Origin: Marinobacterium mangrovicola
Lineage (GTDB): Bacteria; Pseudomonadota; Gammaproteobacteria; Pseudomonadales; Balneatricaceae
DNA length: 64,000 bases
NCBI RefSeq assembly: GCF_004339595.1
Contig: NZ_SMFU01000007.1
Location: 1,238,658-1,302,657, forward strand
Reading direction: 5' to 3'
The position numbers were made by a program, and so were the translations under genes. Within the stretch, counting starts at the first letter, position 1. The number at the start of each line of letters is the position of its first letter. The notes under the pieces were generated by a model. It was not told the origin of the DNA, did no database searches, and saw only the letters and a program-made list of their open reading frames with translations. Shown piece by piece: positions 55,398 through 64,000 of this stretch.

Positions 55398-56249
55398 TCA
55401 GTCCATTTTGGGGCTAGTTAGACTGAGCTCATTGAGGTCGGCATATTTGTGGCTGATACGTGCGATACGCTCCCGCCCTGTTTCGAGAGAGCGGTGCAGC
55501 AGGCTGTTAACCAGCAAAGTGATAAGACACATGGCGCTGGCGTAGCTGTCGAAGGCCGAGCGAGAGTCCACCGGCGCCTCGAACCACCAGTCGGCTTTAG
55601 ATGCAGCCGGAGCCAGGGATTCATCGCCGATAAGCACCAGCGACGCAGGGCCTTCACAAAGATCGCTCAGCAGCAGGTCAAACCCCTTGGGACGGCGACG
55701 GAAGCCGAACAGGACCACCAGATCATCAGCCGCCAGATCCGCCAGCTCTTCACCAAGTGTCTGACCGGGAAGCGGCAGCAACTGAATATTGGAACGCACC
55801 TGAATCAGCTGCTGACGCAGATGCAGCGCCACGGGATAGCTGTTGCGGAAACCGATCACCCGCACCCGGCGGGCTGACTCCAGCGCATCGACCAGGGAAC
55901 CTACCTGTTCCTGATCGAGGCTCTGGAACATTCGGTGCAGGTTTTGCTCCTCCTGGCGCAGATGCTCATCGAAGGCAACACTGCCCCCCTGATCATCCGC
56001 CACCGGCACGCCCTGATGGCGCAACTGACGCGCCAGTGTGCGGCCTTCACGGAACGAGGAAAAACCAAGGCGCTTGAACAGACGGCTCACCGTCGCCTTG
56101 GATACATGGCACATGCGCGCAAGCTCAGCGGTATTGAACAGCGCCAGATCCTGAGGGTGGGCAAGAATGAAATCCGCCAGCAGACGTTCGCTCGGCGTCA
56201 GTTGGTCGTACTGTTCCTGGAGTTTCTGGTCGATTGTTGCATCTGACAC
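55398..56249 (-). CDS. MurR/RpiR family regulator
   Basis: Regulator of 283 residues with an N-terminal RpiR helix-turn-helix (LTPSERLLADFILAHPQDLA, ELARMCHVSKATVSRLFKRL) and a C-terminal SIS sugar-phosphate-type domain (RRVRVIGFRNSYPVALHLRQ). The open frame runs 60 codons further upstream, but that region is not conserved; a GTG at 56249 preceded by CAGGAA gives the normal family start. It is divergent from puuE and next to alc, so it probably controls ureide degradation. The ligand may be allantoin-derived rather than a sugar phosphate; that is inference. Confidence 0.85.
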   Translation of the reverse strand: MSDATIDQKLQEQYDQLTPSERLLADFILAHPQDLALFNTAELARMCHVSKATVSRLFKRLGFSSFREGRTLARQLRHQGVPVADDQGGSVAFDEHLRQEEQNLHRMFQSLDQEQVGSLVDALESARRVRVIGFRNSYPVALHLRQQLIQVRSNIQLLPLPGQTLGEELADLAADDLVVLFGFRRRPKGFDLLLSDLCEGPASLVLIGDESLAPAASKADWWFEAPVDSRSAFDSYASAMCLITLLVNSLLHRSLETGRERIARISHKYADLNELSLTSPKMD

Positions 56250-56391
56250 GACGATCTGATTCCTGTGGCGACGTAGCTTGTAAGAGTCAAATATACTAAC
56301 CCGGCCTGTCCGGAAGAAAAAACCCGCAAACACCGGCAGCACCCAGGCAAAGACAAACCGCTGCCCTGTCATGGACTGCAAGGAGCCCTTG

Positions 56392-57345
56392 ATGAACGAG
56401 ACAACCAATCCAAGCGCCGATCCGAACACCTATCCAAGAGACTTGCGCGGCTACGGCAAGAATCCGCCCAAGGCCAACTGGCCCGGCGGTGCTCGTCTCG
56501 CGGTCCAGTTTGTCCTCAACTACGAGGAAGGCGGCGAAAACTGCGTTCTGCACGGCGACAGCCACTCTGAAACTTTTCTTTCAGAAATGGCCGGCCCCCA
56601 GGCCTATCCGGACCGTCACCTGAGCATGGAGTCGATCTATGAATACGGCTCCCGCGTTGGTGTCTGGCGCATCCTGCGCGAGTTTGAGCGCCGCGGCCTG
56701 CCGATGACCATCTTCGGCATCTCCACCGCTCTGGCCCGCAACCCCGAGGTAACCCAGGCGTTTGTCGACCTGGACCATGAGATCGCCTGCCACGGCCTGA
56801 AGTGGATCCACTACCAGCAGATGCCGATCGAGCGCGAGCGCGAGCACATGAAGGAAGCGATGCGCATCATCACCGAACTGACCGGCAGCACACCGCTGGG
56901 CTGGTACACCGGACGCGACTCCCCCAACACCCGTCAGCTGGCGGTAGAACATGGCGGCCTGCTGTACGACTCCGATTACTACGGCGACGACCTTCCGTTC
57001 TGGACACCTGTCACCCTGCGCACCGGCGAAGTGAAGAACCATCTGGTGGTGCCCTACACCCTGGACTGCAACGACATGCGTTTTTCTTCATCTCAGGGCT
57101 TTGCCGACGGCGAGGATTTCTTTAATTACCTGCGTGACTCCTTCGATGTGCTTTACGCCGAAAGCGCCGAAACACCGCGCATGATGTCAATCGGTCTGCA
57201 CTGCCGCCTGATCGGTCGTCCCGGCCGTTTCCTCGCGCTGCAGCGTCTGCTTGATCATATTCAGCGTCATAGCGATGTCTGGATCACCCGCCGGGTGGAT
57301 ATCGCCCGCCACTGGATCAGCGAGCATCCGCCCAAGGAGGTTTAA
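56392..57345 (+). CDS. puuE: Allantoinase, polysaccharide deacetylase-like type
   Basis: Enzyme of 317 residues that opens allantoin to allantoate. It belongs to the PuuE class, which has the polysaccharide deacetylase fold rather than the metal-dependent amidohydrolase fold of AllB. Seen are PRDLRGYGKNPPKANWPGGA, the NYEEGGENCVLHGD motif, EIACHGLKWIHYQ and GWYTGRDSPNTR. AAGGAG precedes the ATG at 56392, deciding it over a frame start seven codons earlier. Divergent from the RpiR-type regulator with about 140 bases between the chosen starts. Confidence 0.94.
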   Translation: MNETTNPSADPNTYPRDLRGYGKNPPKANWPGGARLAVQFVLNYEEGGENCVLHGDSHSETFLSEMAGPQAYPDRHLSMESIYEYGSRVGVWRILREFERRGLPMTIFGISTALARNPEVTQAFVDLDHEIACHGLKWIHYQQMPIEREREHMKEAMRIITELTGSTPLGWYTGRDSPNTRQLAVEHGGLLYDSDYYGDDLPFWTPVTLRTGEVKNHLVVPYTLDCNDMRFSSSQGFADGEDFFNYLRDSFDVLYAESAETPRMMSIGLHCRLIGRPGRFLALQRLLDHIQRHSDVWITRRVDIARHWISEHPPKEV

Positions 57346-57580
57346 CAAAACCAGCCTAAGCGGAAAGGATAATAGGTTACGACTCGATTTAGCGACATAA
57401 GTGTGTTTAATTGACGTAATGTGCAATAAACAGCCACTGGTGTCGCCGCTATACCGCGACTGATCAATACAGGGTGCACCACCTGACGAAATAGCCAGGA
57501 AATGGCGCGTTTATTGCTGTCTTCAATGTGATACGCATAAACGCGTGGATTTCGCTGTCGGCAAATCAGGAGTGCTATCA

Positions 57581-60500
57581 GTGTCGAACCAGGAAGCCTT
57601 CAATGCGCTTTGGCTGCTGCTGTCAGCCGTCCTTGTACTTGTTATGCAGGCCGGGTTTCTCTGTCTCGAATCCGGCCTCACCCGCAGCAAAAACGCGATC
57701 AACGTAGCGCTCAAAAACGCCTTCGACCTGCTCGTCACCACTGCCCTGTTCTGGCTGGTGGGCTTCAGCCTGATGTTCAGCACCTGGAACGGACTCCTGC
57801 CGGATATCAGCCTCGTTGCCGCGGACTTTCCACAACTGAGCTTCTGGGATGCCTGCTTCTTTCTGTTTCAGCTCACCTTCTGTGCCACCGCTGCGACCAT
57901 CGTATCCGGCGCCATTGCCGAGCGCGCCCGCTTTGTGACCTATGTGTCGATCACCGCGCTGATCGCCGTGCTGATCTACCCCTTCTTCGGCCATCTTGCC
58001 TGGGGCGGTGCCCTGCGAGGTCCTCAGGGCTGGCTGGCAAGCCAGGGCTTTGTCGACTTCGCCGGCAGCACCGTGGTGCACAGCCTTGGCGGCTGGGTCG
58101 CGCTGGCGGCGCTAATTGTTGTAGGGCCACGTAAGGGCCGCTTCGTCGCTGGGCGGGTAGTGTCTATCCCCAGCAGCAACCTGCCGTTCGCCATGTTGGG
58201 CATGATGCTGTTCATCATCGGCTGGATCGGTTTCAACGGCGGTAGCACGCTGGAGTTCTCCAGCGCGATCCCCGGCATTATCGCCAACACACTGGTGGCG
58301 GCGACCTTTGGCGGCATCACCGGCATGCTGCTTGGGCACTGGCGCACCAGCAGCCAGACACCGCAGCTCACGATCAACGGGACACTCGCCGGACTGGTGG
58401 CCATTACCGCCGGGTGCCACGCTGTCACCACGCTTGAAGCCGCTCTGATCGGGGTCGTCGGCGCACTCTGCATGCGCGGTATGGAACGTTTGCTGGAAAG
58501 GCTCAAGCTCGACGACGCGATTTCGGCCACACCGGTGCACCTGGCGGCCGGTATCTGGGGCACCCTCGCGGTGGGCCTGCTGGGTGACCCGGCAGTGCTT
58601 GGCACTGGCCTGGGATGGACCCAGCAGGTCCTCGTTCAAATTGAAGGCATACTGGTTTGCGGCGCCTGGGCCTTCCCGTTGGCGCTCATCTTCTTGCTTG
58701 TAGTCCGCCGGTTTACCGCTGTTCGCGTCTCGGATGACGCCGAAACCGAGGGTCTTAACAGCTCCGAGCACGGCGCCGCCACAGAGCTTTCTGACCTGCT
58801 TGGCGCCATGAATGAACAGGAGCGCACCGGCGATATGCAGCGCAAGATGCCGGTGGAACCTTTCACCGAGGTAGGCCAGATCGCCGCCAAATACAACCAG
58901 GTGATGACGAAACTCAACCGCATGACCAGTCGCACACGGCTGATACTGCGTGATATGCAGGACGGCGTGATCACCTTCAGTGAGCAAGGCATCATCACCA
59001 GCGCGAACCCCGGCGCCGCTGCCATTTTCGGCCGTCAGCACACCCAGCTGGCGGGTCAACAGATCTCTACACTGCTGCACAAAGACTGCCTAAAGTTCTA
59101 CCCCACCACACCGCTGGAAAAACTGCTCCCGCTGATCGCATCCAGCCAGAACGAAGGCCCCCATGAGCTGGTGGGACGCAATGCCAAGGGCGAGCCGATC
59201 ACCATCGAGGTCACCACCTCTGCCAGCCCCACCGGCGAAGGAGTTCAATACAGCGCCATCGTCCGCGATATAGGCGAACGCAAACGGATGGAGGAGCGAC
59301 TGCACCGGCATTCCCAACTCGCCCAGGTCACGCTGGAAGCCATTACCGAGGCGGTCATCACCTGCGATGCACGAATGAAAACCGTCTACCTGAACCCGGT
59401 GGCGCGGTCGCTCACCGGCTGCCATATCGACGATGTGTTCAATGAACCGATCGACTTTGTTGTGCGCCTGCAGACGATAGAGGGAGACAACATCTCCATC
59501 GCCGCACTCTGCCGCGACAGCACCCCCGCCGGCGAATATCGGCAGCTGAGCCTGATCGGCGCCAATGGGCATCGCGCCCGGGTGCAGCTGAACTGCGCCC
59601 CGCTGCACGACAAGGATGGCCAGGCTGTGGGCTGGGTGATCGCCATGCAGGACATCACCCAGAACAGCGAGCTGCAGCAGCGCCTGACCTTTCAGGCGGT
59701 ACACGATGCACTCACAGGATTGATCAACCGACGTGAATTCGAGCGGCGTCTGGAACAGCTGATCATCTCCGCCCGCACCGATAACGGCGAACATCTGATC
59801 TGCTACCTGGACCTGGATCAGTTCAAGCTGGTGAATGACACCTGCGGCCATCGCGCCGGGGATGCGCTGCTGCGACAGCTCTCCCATGAGTTGAAACCCT
59901 TGCTGCGCCAGAACGATACCTTCGCCCGCCTCGGCGGCGATGAGTTCGGTATTCTGCTGGCGGACTGCCCGGTGGAACGCGGCCTGGAGATCGCCGAGCA
60001 GCTACGCCGCACCGTGAAGGATTTTCGATTTCCCTGGGAAGGTCAGGTGTTTTCCGTGGGCGTCAGTATCGGCCTGGTACCGTTCGGCCCTGACTGCGCC
60101 TCCCTCGATGAGCTACTTAGCCTGGCGGACGCGGCCTGCTATGCCGCCAAGGATACCGGTCGTAACCGTGTGCACCTGTACGAAGTGGATGACAATGAAC
60201 TGAGCCAGCGGCAGGGGCAGATGCAGTGGGCGTCGCATATCCAGCAGGCTATCGACTGCGACGACTTCCGCCTTTACTACCAGACCATTGAAGCGCTGGA
60301 TCCCGAGCCCGGCGCCGTGCCCCATATCGAAATATTTATCCGCATGCTCGATGCCGAGGGCAACCTGATCCCGCCCGGCGCCTTTGTACCCGCCGCGGAG
60401 CGCTATGACCTGATGCCGCAGGTGGACCAGTGGGTAGTGCGCAACACCCTGGCCTGGCTCGGCGATCACCTGCATGCCGGTAACAACCAGATCCAGTGCG

Positions 60501-60991
60501 CCATCAACCTGTCCGGTGCCTCCATCGGCTCCTCCGAGTGTCTCGAAACCATTAAGCACCACATTGGCAAACATGAGATTCCGCCCCACCTGCTCTGTTT
60601 CGAGATCACCGAAACCGCTGCCATGTCCGACCCCGAAGCGGCCCGCGCCTTTATTGAGGAACTACGCAACCTTGGCTGTCACTTCGCCCTGGATGACTTC
60701 GGTAGTGGTCTCTCGTCCTTTGGCTACCTGAAACGGCTGCCGGTGGATTGTGTAAAGATCGACGGCATTTTCGTCAGGGATATGAGTAATAACGAGATCG
60801 ACCAAGCGATGATCGCCTCGATCAACAACATCGCCCATATAATGGGCCTGAAAACAGTGGCGGAGTTTGTTGAAGATGAAGCGACCCTGGGCCTGCTGCG
60901 CGAGATCGGCGTGGACTTTGTACAGGGCTACCTGCTCAGCAAACCCGCACCGCTTGAGCAGTTGGGCCGTGTGCGGGTGATGCCACGCTAG
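57581..60991 (+). CDS. Ammonium transporter fused to PAS-PAS-GGDEF-EAL
   Basis: Membrane protein of 1136 residues. Residues 5-385 are an Amt domain with an apparently working pore (aspartate 159 in VDFAGSTVVH, histidines 167 and 320, GWIGFNGGS). A linker like that of the Amt-kinase (NSSEHGAATELSDLLGAMNE) leads to two PAS domains (about 450-560 and 578-700), a GGDEF domain with intact LGGDEF at 785-789, and an EAL domain with catalytic E917 in IEIFIRM, plus FEITETAAM, LDDFGSGLSSFGYLKRLPVD and VKIDGIF. It likely converts external or transported ammonium into a c-di-GMP change. I chose the GTG at 57581 because CAGGAG precedes it by eight bases; an upstream GTG at 57545 would add 12 residues. Confidence 0.9.
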   Translation: MSNQEAFNALWLLLSAVLVLVMQAGFLCLESGLTRSKNAINVALKNAFDLLVTTALFWLVGFSLMFSTWNGLLPDISLVAADFPQLSFWDACFFLFQLTFCATAATIVSGAIAERARFVTYVSITALIAVLIYPFFGHLAWGGALRGPQGWLASQGFVDFAGSTVVHSLGGWVALAALIVVGPRKGRFVAGRVVSIPSSNLPFAMLGMMLFIIGWIGFNGGSTLEFSSAIPGIIANTLVAATFGGITGMLLGHWRTSSQTPQLTINGTLAGLVAITAGCHAVTTLEAALIGVVGALCMRGMERLLERLKLDDAISATPVHLAAGIWGTLAVGLLGDPAVLGTGLGWTQQVLVQIEGILVCGAWAFPLALIFLLVVRRFTAVRVSDDAETEGLNSSEHGAATELSDLLGAMNEQERTGDMQRKMPVEPFTEVGQIAAKYNQVMTKLNRMTSRTRLILRDMQDGVITFSEQGIITSANPGAAAIFGRQHTQLAGQQISTLLHKDCLKFYPTTPLEKLLPLIASSQNEGPHELVGRNAKGEPITIEVTTSASPTGEGVQYSAIVRDIGERKRMEERLHRHSQLAQVTLEAITEAVITCDARMKTVYLNPVARSLTGCHIDDVFNEPIDFVVRLQTIEGDNISIAALCRDSTPAGEYRQLSLIGANGHRARVQLNCAPLHDKDGQAVGWVIAMQDITQNSELQQRLTFQAVHDALTGLINRREFERRLEQLIISARTDNGEHLICYLDLDQFKLVNDTCGHRAGDALLRQLSHELKPLLRQNDTFARLGGDEFGILLADCPVERGLEIAEQLRRTVKDFRFPWEGQVFSVGVSIGLVPFGPDCASLDELLSLADAACYAAKDTGRNRVHLYEVDDNELSQRQGQMQWASHIQQAIDCDDFRLYYQTIEALDPEPGAVPHIEIFIRMLDAEGNLIPPGAFVPAAERYDLMPQVDQWVVRNTLAWLGDHLHAGNNQIQCAINLSGASIGSSECLETIKHHIGKHEIPPHLLCFEITETAAMSDPEAARAFIEELRNLGCHFALDDFGSGLSSFGYLKRLPVDCVKIDGIFVRDMSNNEIDQAMIASINNIAHIMGLKTVAEFVEDEATLGLLREIGVDFVQGYLLSKPAPLEQLGRVRVMPR

Positions 60992-61285
60992 GGCTTGATC
61001 GGAAATTCAGCGGCCGACCCAATTTAGCCTTCATCCTCACGGGATGTGTTGCCGGAGCTCGATGCAGGCTCACAGAGTAACTCAGTGCCTCTTTGCTCGC
61101 AGTGGCAGGACCGGCTTCAAGCGGCAATAATTTACCGAACTTCTCTCGAATACCCTAGGCTTTACGCACTTCCCGACCTTGCATCTGTATCGTCTCATCC
61201 TAAAAGCGAACATTGGCAGTGGTATTCCTGGACAGCCGCTATCGGCACAAATCGGACGTTAACACTCTGTTAAGGGGGGGCGGGA
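60992..61285. other. Gene-free stretch between Amt-GGDEF-EAL and the ABC exporter pair
   Basis: About 290 bases between convergent genes. I see no gene, no clear terminator and only a G-rich run near 61275. Confidence 0.4.
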
Positions 61286-62884
61286 TCATTGAACCGCTTC
61301 AAACGAAAGTCGATTTGAGGGCAGCCAAATTGAGCTTTCACGATGAGTTACCACGATTAACGTCTGAGGTAATGCCCCGACCATCAGGGCAATTTCCTGC
61401 TCGGTTTTCTCATCCAAGGCAGACGTCGCCTCATCCAGAATCAAGACCGGCGCGTTTTTAATCAGGGCTCTGGCAAGCGCAACACGTTGGCGCTCACCGC
61501 CAGATAATAGTGCCCCGTTGTGCCCAACTGCCCGCTCAATCCCCAGCTCAGAGCTATCAATCAGGGTACCGAGTAGGACTTGCCTGGCGACCTTCTCAAC
61601 CTCTGCATCTGTGGCCAGCGGCTTACCAAGCCTTATATTGTCGGCGATGGAACCGGTAAACACTATCGGTTCCTGGCCCACATAAGCGATACGGTCAACG
61701 ATCTGCTTGTACGACATACCTTGAAGGGCCACTCCTCCCATGCGAATAGCGCCTTGCGCTGGATCATCAAAGCGGGCCAATAGCTCGAGAAAGGTGGTTT
61801 TACCGCTTCCACTGGGCCCCTGCACAAGCAGGTGACACCCTTCGGGAATCTCGACACTGAGGTCGTGTAGTATCGGAGGATAATTAAGACTCACGACCTC
61901 GATTCGACTGCCCTGCGGCGTCCGCGCCTCATCCGCTGACGGCTCGCTTACTGCTGGCGCATCCGCTATTTGCTTATAACGGTCCAGTCCCGCCTGAAGA
62001 TCATTGATATGTGCGCCCAACAACGCCAGTTCTTCCAAAGGCGCTGATGCCCTGCTGATCAATAGAACCAGTGCCAGTAGTTGTGCAGAACCGATGCTAC
62101 CGTCCAGTATCAGGAATCCGGTGAGACCGATGACGGGGATCATTGCGGCGACTGACGTAATAAAGGTTGCCACAAGCGCACCAGCGTTCGTCTTTGCCAA
62201 AGCGCGTTCATGGGCGCGCCATGTCGACTCAATCCGCTCCATCGAACGTTTCGGGCCCGCGGCCGTTTTAAGCAGCTCCAGGTGATCTATAAACTCACGC
62301 GTGGCCTGGGCCACTTCGAGCTCATGCTGTTGGCGCTCTCCATCGACGAATTTCAGCTTGCGTTGGGCGAATACAAGCAGCGTTAACGCCCCTCCCAGCA
62401 AAAGTCCCGCAACAACGGCGACTGACCAGCCGCCTATCAATCCAATGCCGCCCATCAGAAACAGGGGTAGCAGAGGAGCATGTAATATGAGCTGTAGCTG
62501 GTGCGCCGGGATACTCATTAACCCGGGAACACCCTGCCCGGCAAGCACCGACACTTTTGCCCTGAATGCCTCGGTAAACCAGGACAGTTTCGTATCTGCC
62601 AGCGCATTGCCCAGCGACGTGTAGAGATCCCCTGCCAGGCGGGCCCCTGAAATAAACCCAGCGCGTGTCACTATCACTGTCACGCACACGGCCAGCAGCG
62701 CGTTTGTCAGCACCCAACCACCGGACGCCTGGTTAGCGATTGCAAGCGCCAGAGTCACATAGGCCACAGCCTCACAGAAAGAGACAACCACCCATCCAGC
62801 GCCTATCGCGTTTAATCTCTTAAGGGCTTGTTCGGAAAGAGCGGAGAGACCCGGTACGACTGCGGAGAGCGGTGAAAATATCAT
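61286..62884 (-). CDS. ABC exporter half-transporter (permease fused to ATPase)
   Basis: Inner-membrane protein of 532 residues with an N-terminal six-helix exporter domain and a C-terminal ATPase: GPSGSGKTTFLELL, LSGGERQRVALARAL and VLILDEATSALDEKTEQ. It resembles exporter pairs of the CydDC or siderophore-export type, in which two half-transporters make a heterodimer; the partner is the gene just upstream, overlapping by four bases. The ATPase tail is shorter than usual. Substrate unknown. No siderophore synthesis genes are in the window. Confidence 0.85.
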   Translation of the reverse strand: MIFSPLSAVVPGLSALSEQALKRLNAIGAGWVVVSFCEAVAYVTLALAIANQASGGWVLTNALLAVCVTVIVTRAGFISGARLAGDLYTSLGNALADTKLSWFTEAFRAKVSVLAGQGVPGLMSIPAHQLQLILHAPLLPLFLMGGIGLIGGWSVAVVAGLLLGGALTLLVFAQRKLKFVDGERQQHELEVAQATREFIDHLELLKTAAGPKRSMERIESTWRAHERALAKTNAGALVATFITSVAAMIPVIGLTGFLILDGSIGSAQLLALVLLISRASAPLEELALLGAHINDLQAGLDRYKQIADAPAVSEPSADEARTPQGSRIEVVSLNYPPILHDLSVEIPEGCHLLVQGPSGSGKTTFLELLARFDDPAQGAIRMGGVALQGMSYKQIVDRIAYVGQEPIVFTGSIADNIRLGKPLATDAEVEKVARQVLLGTLIDSSELGIERAVGHNGALLSGGERQRVALARALIKNAPVLILDEATSALDEKTEQEIALMVGALPQTLIVVTHRESSIWLPSNRLSFEAVQ

Positions 62885-64000
62885 TGGCTAAGTCCTTCTG
62901 CTTCAGGCACGACTTCTAGATGCTGGTCAGCAAGTGCTATGACCTCTGGGTCATGAGAAACCAGAATGATCGTTTTCCGTGTGGTATGGGCTTGCTGTTT
63001 TATTGTGTTTACCACTTGCAGGGTCATCGAACGATCTAAAGCACTGGTGGGCTCGTCGAGGACTAGCAATGGAGCATCAGCGAGAAAGGAACGCGCCAAA
63101 CCAAGCCGCTGCTTCTCTCCTCCCGATAGCTGGGAGGCTGAACGGTCAAGGTCTGTATCTAAATGGGCAAGTCGCAGGGCATCTTCCAGCATCTCATCGA
63201 TCAAGTCGGCTGAACCAAGGCGAAGGTTCTCTCTTACACTGGTATCAAGAACGCTGCATGCCTGTGGCAAGAACTTAATGGTTGCGCTTCGGACATTCTC
63301 ATCCAAAGTCGCGATATTCACCCCAGCAATGCGAACCTCACCGCTATCCGCGCTTTCAAGTCCGGCCAGGGCTCGCAGGAACGTTGTTTTCCCCGCTCCG
63401 CTCGGACCTGAAATCACACTCAGAGTACCCGGCAGGAAACGATGACTTTCACGATCCATAATCAGCCGAGATCCCGCTTTTAACGTCAGTTTTTCTGCTT
63501 CAAGCACCACGCCGCGGTCTATTATTCGAGCGCAGCCACTGGGTAGAAGTTGCTCAGAGAATAGATCGCTCAAGCGCTGGGCGGCCCTGCGGCCAGCTCG
63601 TACGTAATCAACGCCGTGGCCCAGCTTCAACACCGGCGTCACAATAGCCAAGCCAAACAACATGGCTGCGGCCGTTACGAGAGTCCCCTGTTCTGAGGTG
63701 ACGAAGTAAGCGATAGGCAAGGTCGCCACTGCTTGCAGAAGCGCTACCGCGAAGGCCCCCGCCGTCGCGACCTTTTTGACCCACTCAACGATTCCACTGG
63801 TGAATCGCTCGACCGATTGCCGGTATGAAGCCAACGCCCCTACCTGAGCACCATAAAGCCGATTTACCCGAATCCCACGAACATAATCATCTACATGGGT
63901 GATTACTTCCGACATCACCCGATTTCGTTCTTCACCGAATTTCGCAGAGACCCGTGGCATCAGCCACAGATAATAGAGCGCAGCAATCAAGCCGGGAATC
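62881..64000 (-). CDS. ABC exporter half-transporter, partner (5' end outside window)
   Basis: The open frame continues to the right edge, so the N-terminal part of the membrane domain is missing. The visible 370 residues comprise the end of the exporter domain and an ATPase with GPSGAGKTTFLRALAG, LSGGEKQRLGLARSFL and LLVLDEPTSALD. It is the upstream gene of the pair and overlaps the next gene by four bases. The apparent start at 63990 is not the true start. Confidence 0.85.
   Translation of the reverse strand, partial: IPGLIAALYYLWLMPRVSAKFGEERNRVMSEVITHVDDYVRGIRVNRLYGAQVGALASYRQSVERFTSGIVEWVKKVATAGAFAVALLQAVATLPIAYFVTSEQGTLVTAAAMLFGLAIVTPVLKLGHGVDYVRAGRRAAQRLSDLFSEQLLPSGCARIIDRGVVLEAEKLTLKAGSRLIMDRESHRFLPGTLSVISGPSGAGKTTFLRALAGLESADSGEVRIAGVNIATLDENVRSATIKFLPQACSVLDTSVRENLRLGSADLIDEMLEDALRLAHLDTDLDRSASQLSGGEKQRLGLARSFLADAPLLVLDEPTSALDRSMTLQVVNTIKQQAHTTRKTIILVSHDPEVIALADQHLEVVPEAEGLSQ

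Noticed and set aside
61286-64000. CydDC cytochrome assembly exporter
   Set aside because: The pair is generally similar to half-transporter heterodimers, but no cytochrome bd genes are near and the sequences do not allow this specific name.

Overview
The window is chromosomal DNA from a fairly GC-rich gammaproteobacterium. Gene content (TamA/TamB, PuuD-type urate oxidation, BMP-family nucleoside uptake, urease, c-di-GMP enzymes) and the style of the encoded proteins suggest a marine member of the Oceanospirillales, but no rRNA or other marker is present and the genus cannot be fixed. I saw no tRNA, rRNA, CRISPR array or complete insertion sequence.

Layout. 1-2.6 kb: the 3' part of a xanthine/uracil-type NCS2 permease, a RutR-like TetR regulator and a nucleoside deoxyribosyltransferase-like gene. 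2.6-12 kb: an accessory stretch with a RES/Xre toxin-antitoxin pair, two AT-richer genes (SUKH-like and CbrC-like) separated by what looks like an integron attC site, a small FKBP, an aminotransferase/AraC divergent pair, a GbsR-type regulator with a four-gene unit and two matching palindromic operators, and a small parvulin. 12-21.3 kb: unrelated housekeeping or signalling genes (LCAT-like hydrolase, Cache-HAMP-PP2C protein with degraded metal ligands, ferric-reductase-like protein, GlxA-type regulator with divergent cysteine hydrolase, a DUF3360-like permease, a zinc-ribbon membrane protein).

21.4-37.4 kb is the core: a leftward operon xdhA-xdhB-xdhC-uraD-hiuH-allA-guaD-puuD and a rightward set made of a BMP-family ABC importer, 8-oxoguanine deaminase, xanthine-guanine phosphoribosyltransferase and the substrate-binding protein. 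Four palindromes resembling the RutR site (TGACCA-N2-TGGTCA) sit in the three promoter regions of this block, which points to the TetR regulator at 1.4 kb, or a paralogue, as the common repressor.

37.6-40.8 kb: an ammonium-transporter/histidine-kinase fusion, its response regulator and a small orphan protein behind a perfect inverted repeat. 40.9-46.4 kb: tamB and tamA. 46.55-46.70 kb: a promoter overlapping a Fur-box-like sequence followed about 100 nt later by a strong terminator with no gene between, a good candidate for an iron-responsive small RNA. 46.7-49.1 kb: a GGDEF/EAL protein.

49.4-57.3 kb: urease (ureABC, ureE, a mini HupE/UreJ-like gene, ureF, ureG, but no ureD), allantoicase, an RpiR-type regulator and PuuE allantoinase. 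57.6-61 kb: a second ammonium-transporter fusion, this time to PAS-PAS-GGDEF-EAL. 61.3 kb to the right edge: a pair of ABC exporter half-transporters, the second cut by the window edge.

Together the genes can take guanine and xanthine through urate, 5-hydroxyisourate, OHCU, allantoin, allantoate and ureidoglycolate to glyoxylate plus two urea, and urea to ammonia. Two separate ammonium-sensing fusions flank the pathway that produces the ammonium, one feeding a phosphorelay and one feeding c-di-GMP. That linkage, the operator set, the sRNA candidate and the cassette-like island are the main points of interest.
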